From the NCBI GenBank assembly GCA_900319975.1, contig ONQP01000020.1, positions 1 through 45,487 on the forward strand: a stretch of 45,487 nucleotides of DNA, in the 5' to 3' direction. The notes below the pieces were generated by a model. It was not told the DNA's origin. It did not search any database and worked only from the letters and a program-made list of their open reading frames with translations. The translations under genes and the position numbers were made by a program. This DNA comes from an uncultured Bacteroidales bacterium. Its GTDB lineage: Bacteria > Bacteroidota > Bacteroidia > Bacteroidales > UBA932. Positions 14,618 through 22,153 of the stretch are shown piece by piece. Within the stretch, counting starts at the first letter, position 1, and each line of letters starts with the position of its first letter.

Positions 14618-15236
14618 GCGTACGGAACGCGTCCACGAGGAGCCTGAGCGTGTTGAAGAGGATCACGGCCGCGATGACCAGGCTGATGAGCGGGTCGACC
14701 GGGAGCCAGCCGGTGCGGCTGATGACGATGCCTGCGACCACGACGCCCAGCGACAGCAGGGAGTCGGCGGCCATGTGCAGGAAGGCGGCGCGCGTGTTGA
14801 TGTCGCCGCGGTGGCGCATCAGCAGCCAGGCGCTCGCGCCGCTGACGATGATGCCCGCGGCGGCCGTCCACGAGATCACGGCGCCGTCCACGGGAGCGGG
14901 CTCGGCGAGCTTGCCGACGCTCTCGAGGACGATCATCACCACGGCGAACAGCAGTACGGCCGTGTTGATCATGGCGATGACGGCAGAGATGCGGCGGGCG
15001 TCCGCGGCGGGGCGGCGGGCCAGGCGGAAGCCGACCAGGGCGAGCCCCAGCATCAGGACGTCCAGCAGTTTATGTCCGGCATCGGAGACCAGGCCGATGG
15101 AATGGCTGGTCCGTCCGATGATGAATTCAAGGATGACGAAGGCGAGGTTGAGGGCAATGGCGACGCCATATGCCCGCTGGAGCGGACGGTTGCCGGCGTC
15201 GGCCGGCCCGTCGAAATGATGGTGTGCGTGACTCAT
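14607..15236 (-). CDS. Cation diffusion facilitator lacking the cytosolic domain
   Basis: 209 residues; usual CDF proteins are about 290-320. A His-containing N-terminus (MSHAHHHFDG) leads into six hydrophobic segments. The metal-site motifs of Zn-type CDFs are present: 'HSIGLVSDAGHKLLD' in helix 2 and 'HMAADSLLSLGVV' in helix 5 (HxxxD). After helix 6 the protein ends at 'LLVDAFRTLRG', so the C-terminal metallochaperone-like dimerisation domain is missing altogether. The stop is clean rather than a frameshift, so this may be a genuinely short transporter. Likely role: Zn(II) or related metal export. It overlaps the AraC-type gene tail to tail. Confidence 0.85.
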   Translation of the reverse strand: MSHAHHHFDGPADAGNRPLQRAYGVAIALNLAFVILEFIIGRTSHSIGLVSDAGHKLLDVLMLGLALVGFRLARRPAADARRISAVIAMINTAVLLFAVVMIVLESVGKLAEPAPVDGAVISWTAAAGIIVSGASAWLLMRHRGDINTRAAFLHMAADSLLSLGVVVAGIVISRTGWLPVDPLISLVIAAVILFNTLRLLVDAFRTLRG

Positions 15237-15248
15237 GGTCAGGAAGCT

Positions 15249-15950
15249 TTAGAAACGCCAGCCCGCACCGAAGGTGAGTTTGTAGGGATGGGCGTGCGAG
15301 CGTTCGCTTTCGTAGTTGATGATGTCCAGGATGCTGTATTTGGCCCCCAGGTTGAACTGCAGGCCGGATTCGAATTCGTAGCCTACGTACAGGCCAAAGC
15401 CCGCGTGGGTGTCGCTGAGTGCGTAGCGGGGCATGCCCGTCGCTTCGTCTTCCGAGACGATCCGCTTGTACGGGGTCACGAAATCCCTGTCGCCGGGCGA
15501 CCAGGAGTCGAACGTGAAATGCGTATAGGGGCCCGCGCCCAGCCGGAGGTGTCCGGTGCCGATGGCGAGCTGTCCGCTCAGGTAGAGGGGAATGTCCATC
15601 CCGATCAGGCTCATGTCCGCCAGGTTGGAAAGTTTGCGCTGGTTCCAGAACAGGAAGCCGGGATCGTAGTCCGTGGCCACGTAGGTGCCGTTCTGGAGGG
15701 CGACGAGGAGCTGGACCTCGATGAACAGGTCGCGCGTGAGGTGGTAGTCGACGAAGGTGCCGACTTCGACGCCGAGGTCGGGGTAGGCCGACATCTTGAA
15801 TTCGGCGATATACATCGATTCGCCGGAATAGTTGCCCTGCAGCAGGACGCCGATATGGACGGGACTGAACTTCAGGCTGTCAGCGTCTTGCGCCTGCAGC
15901 GTCTGCGCGCAGGCGAATCCAAGCAGGATGAACAGGAAAAATCTTTTCAT
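15249..15950 (-). CDS. Predicted outer-membrane beta-barrel protein
   Basis: 233 residues. Signal peptide MKRFFLFILLGFACAQTLQA, then alternating beta strands ending in 'HPYKLTFGAGWRF', with a C-terminal Phe typical of Bacteroidota outer-membrane barrels. Strand-like stretches include 'DLGVEVGTFVDYHL', 'LRLGAGPYTHFTF' and 'HAGFGLYVGYEFESGLQFNLGAKYS'. This is the PorT/OmpW-like size class, with about 8-10 strands expected. No specific function can be given. It follows the DUF5686 gene by 12 bases on the same strand, so the two surface proteins are probably co-expressed. Confidence 0.65.
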   Translation of the reverse strand: MKRFFLFILLGFACAQTLQAQDADSLKFSPVHIGVLLQGNYSGESMYIAEFKMSAYPDLGVEVGTFVDYHLTRDLFIEVQLLVALQNGTYVATDYDPGFLFWNQRKLSNLADMSLIGMDIPLYLSGQLAIGTGHLRLGAGPYTHFTFDSWSPGDRDFVTPYKRIVSEDEATGMPRYALSDTHAGFGLYVGYEFESGLQFNLGAKYSILDIINYESERSHAHPYKLTFGAGWRF

Positions 15951-15962
15951 GGCGTCGTCAAG

Positions 15963-18542
15963 CTAGATGGTGAAGCGGAAAGAAATCTTGAAGCCGTGTT
16001 TCTCCGATTCGCTCAGCCCTTCCGTGTAGCTGATTCTGCGAATATAATCGATTCGGATGAATTTCAGAATATTTTCGAGGCCGACCGAGTATTCCATATA
16101 CGGGACCTTGGTCATCATCCGGGTCCCTTCGGGCAGGGCGTACAGGTGCTCGGCCCCGAAGAGCGGGTTGTTCTTCTCGGACAGCGAGCCGGTGAGGGCG
16201 CGGAACGAGACCACCTCGCGGAGCTTGAGCTTGTTGATCAGCGGGATCCGGTTGAGGATCCAGCCCTTGAGGTAGTAGGTGGCGAAGATCTCGGCGTACT
16301 GGTCCATCACGAACTCCATCGGCTGCATCAGGTTGAACGCGTCGGCGACCAGCAGGATGGACGGGTTCGCGTTGGGCGCGAAGAGCTTCGGAAGCGGGAC
16401 GCGGTTCCAGATGAAACCGGTCGACAGGGAAGCGTCGATGTGTCCGAAAGAGGACAGCCAGATGCGCTTCTGGGCGTTGAATTCCGTCTTGTTGTAGAAG
16501 AACTGGTTGTCGAACCAGCCGGCCGTGTGCGTCAGGCTGACGATCGGGGCGTCCTTGGCCAGCGTGATGGGCGATTCCTTGCCGAGCCGGTTGGAGAAGA
16601 GCGGCTCACCGGGGGCGTACCGCAGGCGCAGGGTCCAGTTGGCGTCGGTGAAATGGCTGACGGGCGTGAGGGTGCCGTCCGCGTTGAAACGGCTGTAGGA
16701 GAGCGTACCCGTCGGGACGACGTAGTCGAAGCGCAGGTAGGTGTTGATGGAGAAGCGCGACAGCCATTCGCGCTCGTAGCGCAGCTGGGCGCGGGACACG
16801 TACTGCAGCGGCTGGGGCCCGAAGTTGGACATCAGCAGGTTGTCGCGGTCAAGCAGCGAGAAACTCTGGCCGGGCGCCTCGAGGTCGTGGCTGAGCGTGA
16901 ACGACAAGTTGTTGCGGAGCGGCTCGAAAGGATGGAAGTCCTTCGGCGCGAAGGAATGGATATAGGTCAGCTGACCCTTGAAACGGCGGTCGCGGAAGCC
17001 ATAGGCCACGTAGCCGTTCAGGAAATTCTGTTTGTTGAGGTTGGCCGTGGTCATGCCGCCGAGGCGCAGCCGGAATCCTTCATGCGTGTTGTAGTGCATC
17101 ATGTTGGTGACGGGACCGATGTCGAACTTGCTCTTGACACGGTCCTGCGGGCTGGCCAGGCGGTTGGTCGGCGTCGTCGGGAAGTACTCGGAGGCCAGCG
17201 ACTCGACGGTCGTGGCGATGCGCCGGAAGCGCGGCACGGAGTAGATGTCCGTCATCAGGCTGTCCAGGATGGATTCCTTGCCTGTGAGGGGCACGGGACG
17301 GCGGTCAGCCCACCATTCGTCCGGACGCCACCAGTCCTTGTTGGCGATCACCTCGTCGGGCTGGCTCAGCAGGCTGTCGGGGATGTGGGTCTGCGTGAAG
17401 TCGTAGTCGTGGTGGACGATCTTCTTGTGCGCGTAGAGCTCCCGCATCCACTTGAAGATGTAGAAGCGGGCGTAGGTGTTCTTCTCCTTGGAGGCCCAGG
17501 TGCCGTTCTCCATCTTCTCGAAGGTCTCCTCGATGGCGAGGTTGCTGACGAAGTTGAGGTTGATGTGGGCCGGGATGCCCAGGGAGTATTTCTTGACGGC
17601 GTAGGTGCTGTCGTTGACGACGTAGAGGTGGCCGGTGAAGCTGAAGCTCTCGCTGTTGAACGGCACGAAGGTGAGGTCGATGCACTCGACGCCGTCCACC
17701 TTGAGCGTGTCGGAGATGTAGTACTTGTAGTACGTGGTGGCCAGCGAGCTGGAGATCGGGCTGACGAAGCGGTTGAGCAGCACCTCCATGTTGTCCTCGT
17801 AGATGTCGGAATCTGCGAAGATGGCCTTGATGTTGGTGCCGAATCCGCCGGCGTCCAGCGGCTCGTCCAGGCCGAGGCTGCGACGGCGCTCCACCCAGGT
17901 GCGCTCGCGCTTGGGATCGCCCTGGTACCAGGTCGTGGAGAGGTTCTCGCGCAGGGAGACGGTCAGCACGGGCGTGTTCTTGAACTGCGCCGTGTCCACG
18001 TATTTCTCCATGAAGGGGAACTTGCTCCAGAAGCGGTTGTTCTCGAAGTCGACGTCGAATTTGTCGAGGGACATGATCAGCTTCTCATAATTGTCCACCT
18101 TGTAGCCCGGCGTGGACTGGACGTGGTTCTCCTCCTTGTGGGCGATCACGTTCCGGACCAGCTCGACGGCCGGGTTGCCGCGCCGGCGGTACACGCGGTC
18201 GCGGCGGCGCTTGGGCTTCACGACCACGGCCTGGATCCCGTAGGTGTCGGGATTCATCTTGATCTGGATGTCGTGGGTCGTCGAATTCGGGCGGATGTTG
18301 TAGATGAAGGTTTCATAGCCCAGCATCTGGAAGCCGACGTTGGAATAGCTGCCGGAAGCTTCGAGCGAGAAATGGCCTTCGAGGTTGCTCGTCGTGCCGA
18401 TCTGCGTGCCGGGGAAATAGATGGAAACGTAAGGTAGGGCTTCGCCCGTCGAGGCGTCAGTCACGACGCCGCTCACACGGGTCTGGGCGACGGCGCCGAT
18501 CGCCGTCAGTAACATCAATAATATAACTGCGTATCTTCTCAT
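15963..18542 (-). CDS. DUF5686 protein with carboxypeptidase-like regulatory domain
   Basis: 859 residues starting MRRYAVILLMLLTAIGAVAQ, a signal peptide. The frame is open upstream, but the promoter and signal peptide fix this ATG. Residues about 22-105 are a carboxypeptidase-D regulatory-like beta sandwich ('VSGVVTDASTGEALPYVSIYFPGTQIGTTSNLEGHFSL'). The remainder is DUF5686, a large Bacteroidota outer-membrane family. It has a basic stretch 'KPKRRRDRVYRRRGNPAVELV' (about 123-143) and a long C-terminal barrel-like region ending in 'KHGFKISFRFTI'. The architecture resembles TonB-linked surface proteins without a plug. Function unknown. Confidence 0.85.
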   Translation of the reverse strand: MRRYAVILLMLLTAIGAVAQTRVSGVVTDASTGEALPYVSIYFPGTQIGTTSNLEGHFSLEASGSYSNVGFQMLGYETFIYNIRPNSTTHDIQIKMNPDTYGIQAVVVKPKRRRDRVYRRRGNPAVELVRNVIAHKEENHVQSTPGYKVDNYEKLIMSLDKFDVDFENNRFWSKFPFMEKYVDTAQFKNTPVLTVSLRENLSTTWYQGDPKRERTWVERRRSLGLDEPLDAGGFGTNIKAIFADSDIYEDNMEVLLNRFVSPISSSLATTYYKYYISDTLKVDGVECIDLTFVPFNSESFSFTGHLYVVNDSTYAVKKYSLGIPAHINLNFVSNLAIEETFEKMENGTWASKEKNTYARFYIFKWMRELYAHKKIVHHDYDFTQTHIPDSLLSQPDEVIANKDWWRPDEWWADRRPVPLTGKESILDSLMTDIYSVPRFRRIATTVESLASEYFPTTPTNRLASPQDRVKSKFDIGPVTNMMHYNTHEGFRLRLGGMTTANLNKQNFLNGYVAYGFRDRRFKGQLTYIHSFAPKDFHPFEPLRNNLSFTLSHDLEAPGQSFSLLDRDNLLMSNFGPQPLQYVSRAQLRYEREWLSRFSINTYLRFDYVVPTGTLSYSRFNADGTLTPVSHFTDANWTLRLRYAPGEPLFSNRLGKESPITLAKDAPIVSLTHTAGWFDNQFFYNKTEFNAQKRIWLSSFGHIDASLSTGFIWNRVPLPKLFAPNANPSILLVADAFNLMQPMEFVMDQYAEIFATYYLKGWILNRIPLINKLKLREVVSFRALTGSLSEKNNPLFGAEHLYALPEGTRMMTKVPYMEYSVGLENILKFIRIDYIRRISYTEGLSESEKHGFKISFRFTI

Positions 18543-18581
18543 CAAAAATGCTCTAATGGCGGGGTTCGCCGAAAAAGTCCG

Positions 18582-18589
18582 CAAAGATA
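18582..18589 (-). promoter_or_regulatory. -7 promoter box for the DUF5686 operon
   Basis: TATCTTTG on the minus strand fits TAnnTTTG, 39 bases upstream of the start codon. It sits directly downstream of the terminator of the P-type ATPase gene, so the -33 position falls inside the terminator stem. Confidence 0.5.
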
Positions 18590-18591
18590 CG

Positions 18592-18618
18592 AAAAAAGCG
18601 GGAAATTCCCGCTTTTTT
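18592..18618 (-). terminator. Intrinsic terminator after the P1B ATPase gene
   Basis: AAAAAAGCGGGAA and TTCCCGCTTTTTT form a perfect stem, with T runs on either strand. It begins about 28 bases past the ATPase stop at 18646. Confidence 0.85.
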
Positions 18619-18645
18619 CTATTAATTAACAACATTTTACGGATT

Positions 18646-20616
18646 TTACCGAAGCGCGCGCATGGCGTTGAGGACTGCGAGCACCGTGACACCGACGTCC
18701 GCGAAGACCGCCATCCACAGCGTGGCGACGCCGCAGGCGGCCAGCGCGAGGACCAGCAGTTTGATGCCGACGGCGAACCAGAGATTCTCCTTGGCGATGC
18801 GCAGCGTGCGGCGCGCAATGCGCACGGCCGCAGCGACTTTGGACGGCTTGTCGTCCATCAGGACGACGTCGGCGGCCTCGATGGCGGCGTCGGAGCCGAG
18901 CGCACCCATCGCGATGCCGAGGTCGGCGCGGGCGAGCACCGGCGCGTCGTTGATGCCGTCTCCGACGAAGGCGAGCGTGCCCTCTTTCAACAGCGCCTCC
19001 ACGCGGGCGACCTTGTCGGCCGGCAGCAGGCCGGCGTGGGTCTCGTCCAGCTTGAGCGTGGACGAGACGGCCTGGGCCACGGAGGCCTGGTCGCCGGTCA
19101 GCATCACGGTCTTGCGGATGCCGGCGGCGTGCAGGTCGGCGATGGCTTGCGCCGCGTCTTCCTTGATGCGGTCGGAGATGACGATGTGGCCGGCGTAGGT
19201 GCCGTCCACGGCCACGTGGACGATGGTGCCGGTGTGGTGGCAGGGGTGCCAGGCGGCGCCGACCTGCGTCATCAGCTTGTCGTTGCCGACCGCGATGACG
19301 CGACCTTCGACATTGGCCGTCAGGCCTTTGCCCGCGAACTCCTGGATGTCCGTGACCGCGCAGCCGTCCTGCTCGTTGGGGTAGGCCAGCAGCAGGGCCT
19401 GGGCGATCGGGTGCGTCGAATGACGCTCGACGTGGGCGGCCAGGTGCAGCAGTTCCGTCTCGTCCAGCTCCTCGGGATGCACGGCAGTCACCGCGAAGAC
19501 GCCCTCGGTCAGCGTGCCCGTCTTGTCGAAGACGACGGTCTGCACGCGGGAGAGGGTGTCCATATAGGCGGAACCCTTGATCAGGATACCCTTGCGGGAC
19601 GCGCCGCCGATGCCGCCGAAGAAGGTGAGCGGCACGGAGATGACCAGCGCGCAGGGGCAGGAGACCACCAGGAACATCAGCGCCCGGTAGATCCAGGTGG
19701 CCCAGGCGCCCGTGAAGAGGGGCGGAACGACGGCCAGCAGCACGGCCAGGCCGACGACGATGGGCGTATAGACCCGGGCGAAGCGCGTGATGAAATGTTC
19801 GCTGCGCGACTTGTTCTCGGCGGCGTTCTCGACCAGTTCGAGGATGCGCGAGGCGGTGGACTCGCCGAACAGGCGGACCGTCCGCACGCGCAGCACGCCG
19901 CTGAGGTTGACGCAGCCGGACAGGATTTCGTCGCCCGGATGCACGCTGCGCGGCACGCTTTCGCCCGTCAGGGCCACGGTGTCCAGCGACGAATCGCCCT
20001 CCAGCACGACGCCGTCCATCGGGACCTTCTCGCCGGGCTTGACCAGGATGGTCTCGCCGACGGCGACTTCGCCCGGGGCGACGGTCAGCAGCTGGCCGTC
20101 CCGCTCCACGTGCGCCGTGTCGGGGCGGATGTCCATCAGGTGGGCCACGGAGCGGCGCGAGCGGCCTTCCGCGATGCCCTCGAAGAGTTCGCCGACCTGG
20201 AAGAACAGCATGACGAAGACCGCTTCGGGGAACTGCGTCTCGGCGCCCGGCAGGAAGCCGATGGCGAGCGCGCCGAGCGTGGCGACGCTCATCAGGAAGT
20301 TCTCGTCCAGCGCCTCGCCTTCAGCGAGTGCTTCGGCGGCCTCCTTGAGCGTGTCCCAGCCGACGATGAGGTAGGGGACCAGGTAGAGCAGCAGGTACTG
20401 CCAAGTGGCCCAGGCGGTGTTTTTCTCGACGATGATTGCGGCCGCCAGCAGGACGGCGGCGGTCACGATCTTGATGACGGCGTGCTTCACGCCGCCTTCT
20501 TCTTCACCGTGGTGGTGATGGTGATGCTCGTGCGCGTGGCACTCGTGGCATTCATGATGCTCATGATGCTCATGATGCTCGTGCTCGTGTTCGTGGTGAT
20601 GATGTTCGTGAGCCAT
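18646..20616 (-). CDS. Zn/Cd/Pb-type P1B ATPase with His-rich N-terminus
   Basis: 656 residues. The first 36 residues contain 22 His and two Cys (EHHECHECHAHE) and replace the usual heavy-metal-associated domain. Then come the standard parts: 'VALTGESVPRSV' (actuator), CPC in 'VVSCPCALVISVPL' (transmembrane metal site), 'VVFDKTGTLTEG' (phosphorylated Asp), 'HSTHPIAQALL' and 'VGDGINDAPVLARADLGIAMG'. The Lys in 'WFAVGIKLLVL' and the Asp in 'FADVGVTVLAVLNAM' are the signature of the Zn(II)/Cd(II)/Pb(II) class (ZntA/CadA). Expected role: metal efflux at the inner membrane. It is divergent from the GH8 gene, with a dyad over its -33 region (20663-20677). Confidence 0.93.
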   Translation of the reverse strand: MAHEHHHHEHEHEHHEHHEHHECHECHAHEHHHHHHGEEEGGVKHAVIKIVTAAVLLAAAIIVEKNTAWATWQYLLLYLVPYLIVGWDTLKEAAEALAEGEALDENFLMSVATLGALAIGFLPGAETQFPEAVFVMLFFQVGELFEGIAEGRSRRSVAHLMDIRPDTAHVERDGQLLTVAPGEVAVGETILVKPGEKVPMDGVVLEGDSSLDTVALTGESVPRSVHPGDEILSGCVNLSGVLRVRTVRLFGESTASRILELVENAAENKSRSEHFITRFARVYTPIVVGLAVLLAVVPPLFTGAWATWIYRALMFLVVSCPCALVISVPLTFFGGIGGASRKGILIKGSAYMDTLSRVQTVVFDKTGTLTEGVFAVTAVHPEELDETELLHLAAHVERHSTHPIAQALLLAYPNEQDGCAVTDIQEFAGKGLTANVEGRVIAVGNDKLMTQVGAAWHPCHHTGTIVHVAVDGTYAGHIVISDRIKEDAAQAIADLHAAGIRKTVMLTGDQASVAQAVSSTLKLDETHAGLLPADKVARVEALLKEGTLAFVGDGINDAPVLARADLGIAMGALGSDAAIEAADVVLMDDKPSKVAAAVRIARRTLRIAKENLWFAVGIKLLVLALAACGVATLWMAVFADVGVTVLAVLNAMRALR

Positions 20617-20642
20617 ATCTTAATACGTTTAATTTCCTGCTG

Positions 20643-20650
20643 CAAAGGTA
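20643..20650 (-). promoter_or_regulatory. -7 promoter box for the P1B ATPase
   Basis: TACCTTTG on the minus strand, 26 bases before the ATG. The -33 position, about 19 bases further upstream, falls inside the dyad at 20663-20677. Confidence 0.6.
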
Positions 20651-20662
20651 GCGGCCGGCCCG

Positions 20663-20677
20663 TGCAACCAGGTTGCA
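20663..20677. promoter_or_regulatory. Candidate operator: 7-base dyad between divergent promoters
   Basis: TGCAACC-A-GGTTGCA is a perfect 7-base inverted repeat with one central base. It covers the -33 position of the ATPase promoter and, on the other strand, the TTGC that would be the -33 of the GH8 promoter. Such placement suits a dimeric repressor or activator, for instance a metal sensor for the ATPase. No regulator gene is adjacent, so the binding protein is unknown. Confidence 0.45.
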
Positions 20678-20695
20678 AAATATCGCATTTGTTGT

Positions 20696-20703
20696 TATAT
20701 TTG
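20696..20703 (+). promoter_or_regulatory. -7 promoter box for the GH8 gene
   Basis: TATATTTG fits TAnnTTTG, with TTGC 19 bases upstream (20673-20676). The start codon is 37 bases downstream. Confidence 0.6.
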
Positions 20704-20740
20704 TCTGTTCAACCAATGTAACCGTTAACACGAAAATCTT

Positions 20741-22036
20741 ATGTCCAATCGCTCCCTCAAAACCATTTTCCTCGCGGTCGCCTGCTGCCTCACCTTCGCC
20801 GCTTCCGCGCAACCTTCGCTGAAACCCTGGAAGAAAGGCGGACTCGAGACCGGCCAGTACCGCAACGTCTTCGCTGAGATGGGGTATCCGCAGGCAGAGA
20901 TCGACGCCCGCCTGGAGAAGATCTACAAGGAGGTCTTCTGTGGCCCGAACAAAGTCTATTTCGAAGTGGGGGACGACATGGCCTATATCTCCGACGTCAA
21001 GAACAAGGACGCCCGCACCGAGGGCATGTCCTATGGCCTGATGATCGCCGTGCAGCTGGGCAAGAAGGACGTCTTCGACCGCCTGTGGCGCTGGAGCAAG
21101 AAATACATGCAGCACCAGGACGGCCCGATGAAGGGCTATTTCGCCTGGAGCCTCAACCCGGACGGCACGCACCGGGCCGAAGGCCCCGCCTCCGACGGTG
21201 AGCTCTATTTCGTGACCGCGCTCATCTTTGCCTCCAACCGCTGGGGCAACGACGGACAGATCAACTACCTCGCCGAGGCGCAGAACATCCTCAACCTTTC
21301 CTGGTCCAAGGACGGCACCGACGGGATCAAGCCTTTCATCGACAAGGAGACGCACCTCATCACCTTCACCCCGGAAGGACGCGGCGTCGGCTACACCGAT
21401 CCGTCCTACCACCTGCCTGCCTTCTACGAGGTCTGGGCCCGCTGGGCCTATGACGGCCGCTCCGATTTCTATCTCGCCTGCGCGCAGGCGAGCCGCGAGT
21501 ATCTCCATAAGAGCATCAACGCCGAGACCGGCCTGAATCCGGATACCAACAACTTCGACGGTTCCTTCATCGAGACCCCGGCCTTCTTTGGCCGTCGCAT
21601 GAAGCCGGCCTTCCGCTTCGACTCCTGGCGCGTCCCGATGAACATCGCCCTCGACTATTCCTGGTCCTGCGCCGACCGCAAGTGGCAGACCAACTACGCC
21701 AACACCATCCAGGCCTTCTTCTACTCCAAGGGCATCGACACCTTCGCCGACCAGTACAACGTGGACGGCACGGAGGTCGACTTCGCCATGCCGGCCGGCA
21801 TGGGCGAGATGCAGGGCAAGGGCACGCGCCACTCCGTGGGCCTCGTCTCCACCCTCGCCGCCGCCACCCTGGCTGCCGACAACAAGATCTCCCGTGAGTT
21901 CGTCGAGCGTCTCTGGAACAGCAAGAACGAGCCCTATGCCGACGGCTACTTCGACGCCTACTACGACGGCCTCCTCCGCCTCTTCGCCTTTATGCACTTA
22001 AGCGGCAACTACCGCGTGATTGAGCCCGCCCGATAG
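20741..22036 (+). CDS. Glycoside hydrolase family 8 (xylanase/oligoxylanase-like)
   Basis: 431 residues. Signal peptide MSNRSLKTIFLAVACCLTFAASA. The mature protein matches GH8: 'KNKDARTEGMSYGLMIAVQLGKKDVFDRLW' (about 88-117) holds the expected catalytic Glu, and 'AEGPASDGELYFVTALIFASNRWG' (about 147-170) is the second conserved block. 'FDSWRVPMNIALDYSW' follows. The single-domain size and the 'KNKDARTEGMSYG' form resemble reducing-end xylose-releasing exo-oligoxylanases and related xylanases rather than cellulose-synthase-linked BcsZ; substrate not certain. No SusC/D genes are nearby. The last codons are duplicated downstream (see 22000-22137). Confidence 0.88.
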   Translation: MSNRSLKTIFLAVACCLTFAASAQPSLKPWKKGGLETGQYRNVFAEMGYPQAEIDARLEKIYKEVFCGPNKVYFEVGDDMAYISDVKNKDARTEGMSYGLMIAVQLGKKDVFDRLWRWSKKYMQHQDGPMKGYFAWSLNPDGTHRAEGPASDGELYFVTALIFASNRWGNDGQINYLAEAQNILNLSWSKDGTDGIKPFIDKETHLITFTPEGRGVGYTDPSYHLPAFYEVWARWAYDGRSDFYLACAQASREYLHKSINAETGLNPDTNNFDGSFIETPAFFGRRMKPAFRFDSWRVPMNIALDYSWSCADRKWQTNYANTIQAFFYSKGIDTFADQYNVDGTEVDFAMPAGMGEMQGKGTRHSVGLVSTLAAATLAADNKISREFVERLWNSKNEPYADGYFDAYYDGLLRLFAFMHLSGNYRVIEPAR

Positions 22037-22137
22037 GCTTAAGTGCATAAGATAACGAGGGGGCGTACCCCCTCGAGCACCCCTGCGTCGCTGCGCTCCG
22101 AAGCGGCAACTACCGCGTCATTGAACCGGCGAAATAA
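22000..22137 (+). repeat. Duplicated gene end around a small hairpin element
   Basis: 22000-22036 (the true end of the GH8 gene, encoding SGNYRVIEPAR-stop) and 22101-22137 (encoding SGNYRVIEPAK-stop) share 30 of 37 bases. The first 18 are identical; the seven differences are four synonymous third positions, two in the Arg/Lys codon and one in the stop. Between them lie 64 bases with a perfect 8-base hairpin CGAGGGGG-CGTA-CCCCCTCG (22056-22075). TATGCACTTAAGC (21991-22003) and GCTTAAGTGCATA (22037-22049) form a perfect 13-base inverted repeat around the first copy. The hairpin may serve as the terminator. Confidence 0.8.
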
Positions 22138-22153
22138 TCCTCTCACACGGCCG

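Noticed and set aside
14544-18437. Plus-strand open frame of about 1300 codons
   Set aside because: Antisense to the CDF, barrel and DUF5686 genes; no domain pattern, and composition typical of a shadow.
18543-18818. N-terminal extension of the DUF5686 protein
   Set aside because: It would cross a promoter box and a terminator into the ATPase gene. The signal peptide start at 18542 is far better.
18556-20721. Plus-strand open frame opposite the metal ATPase
   Set aside because: Antisense to a gene with all P-type ATPase motifs; it crosses the terminator and promoter region.
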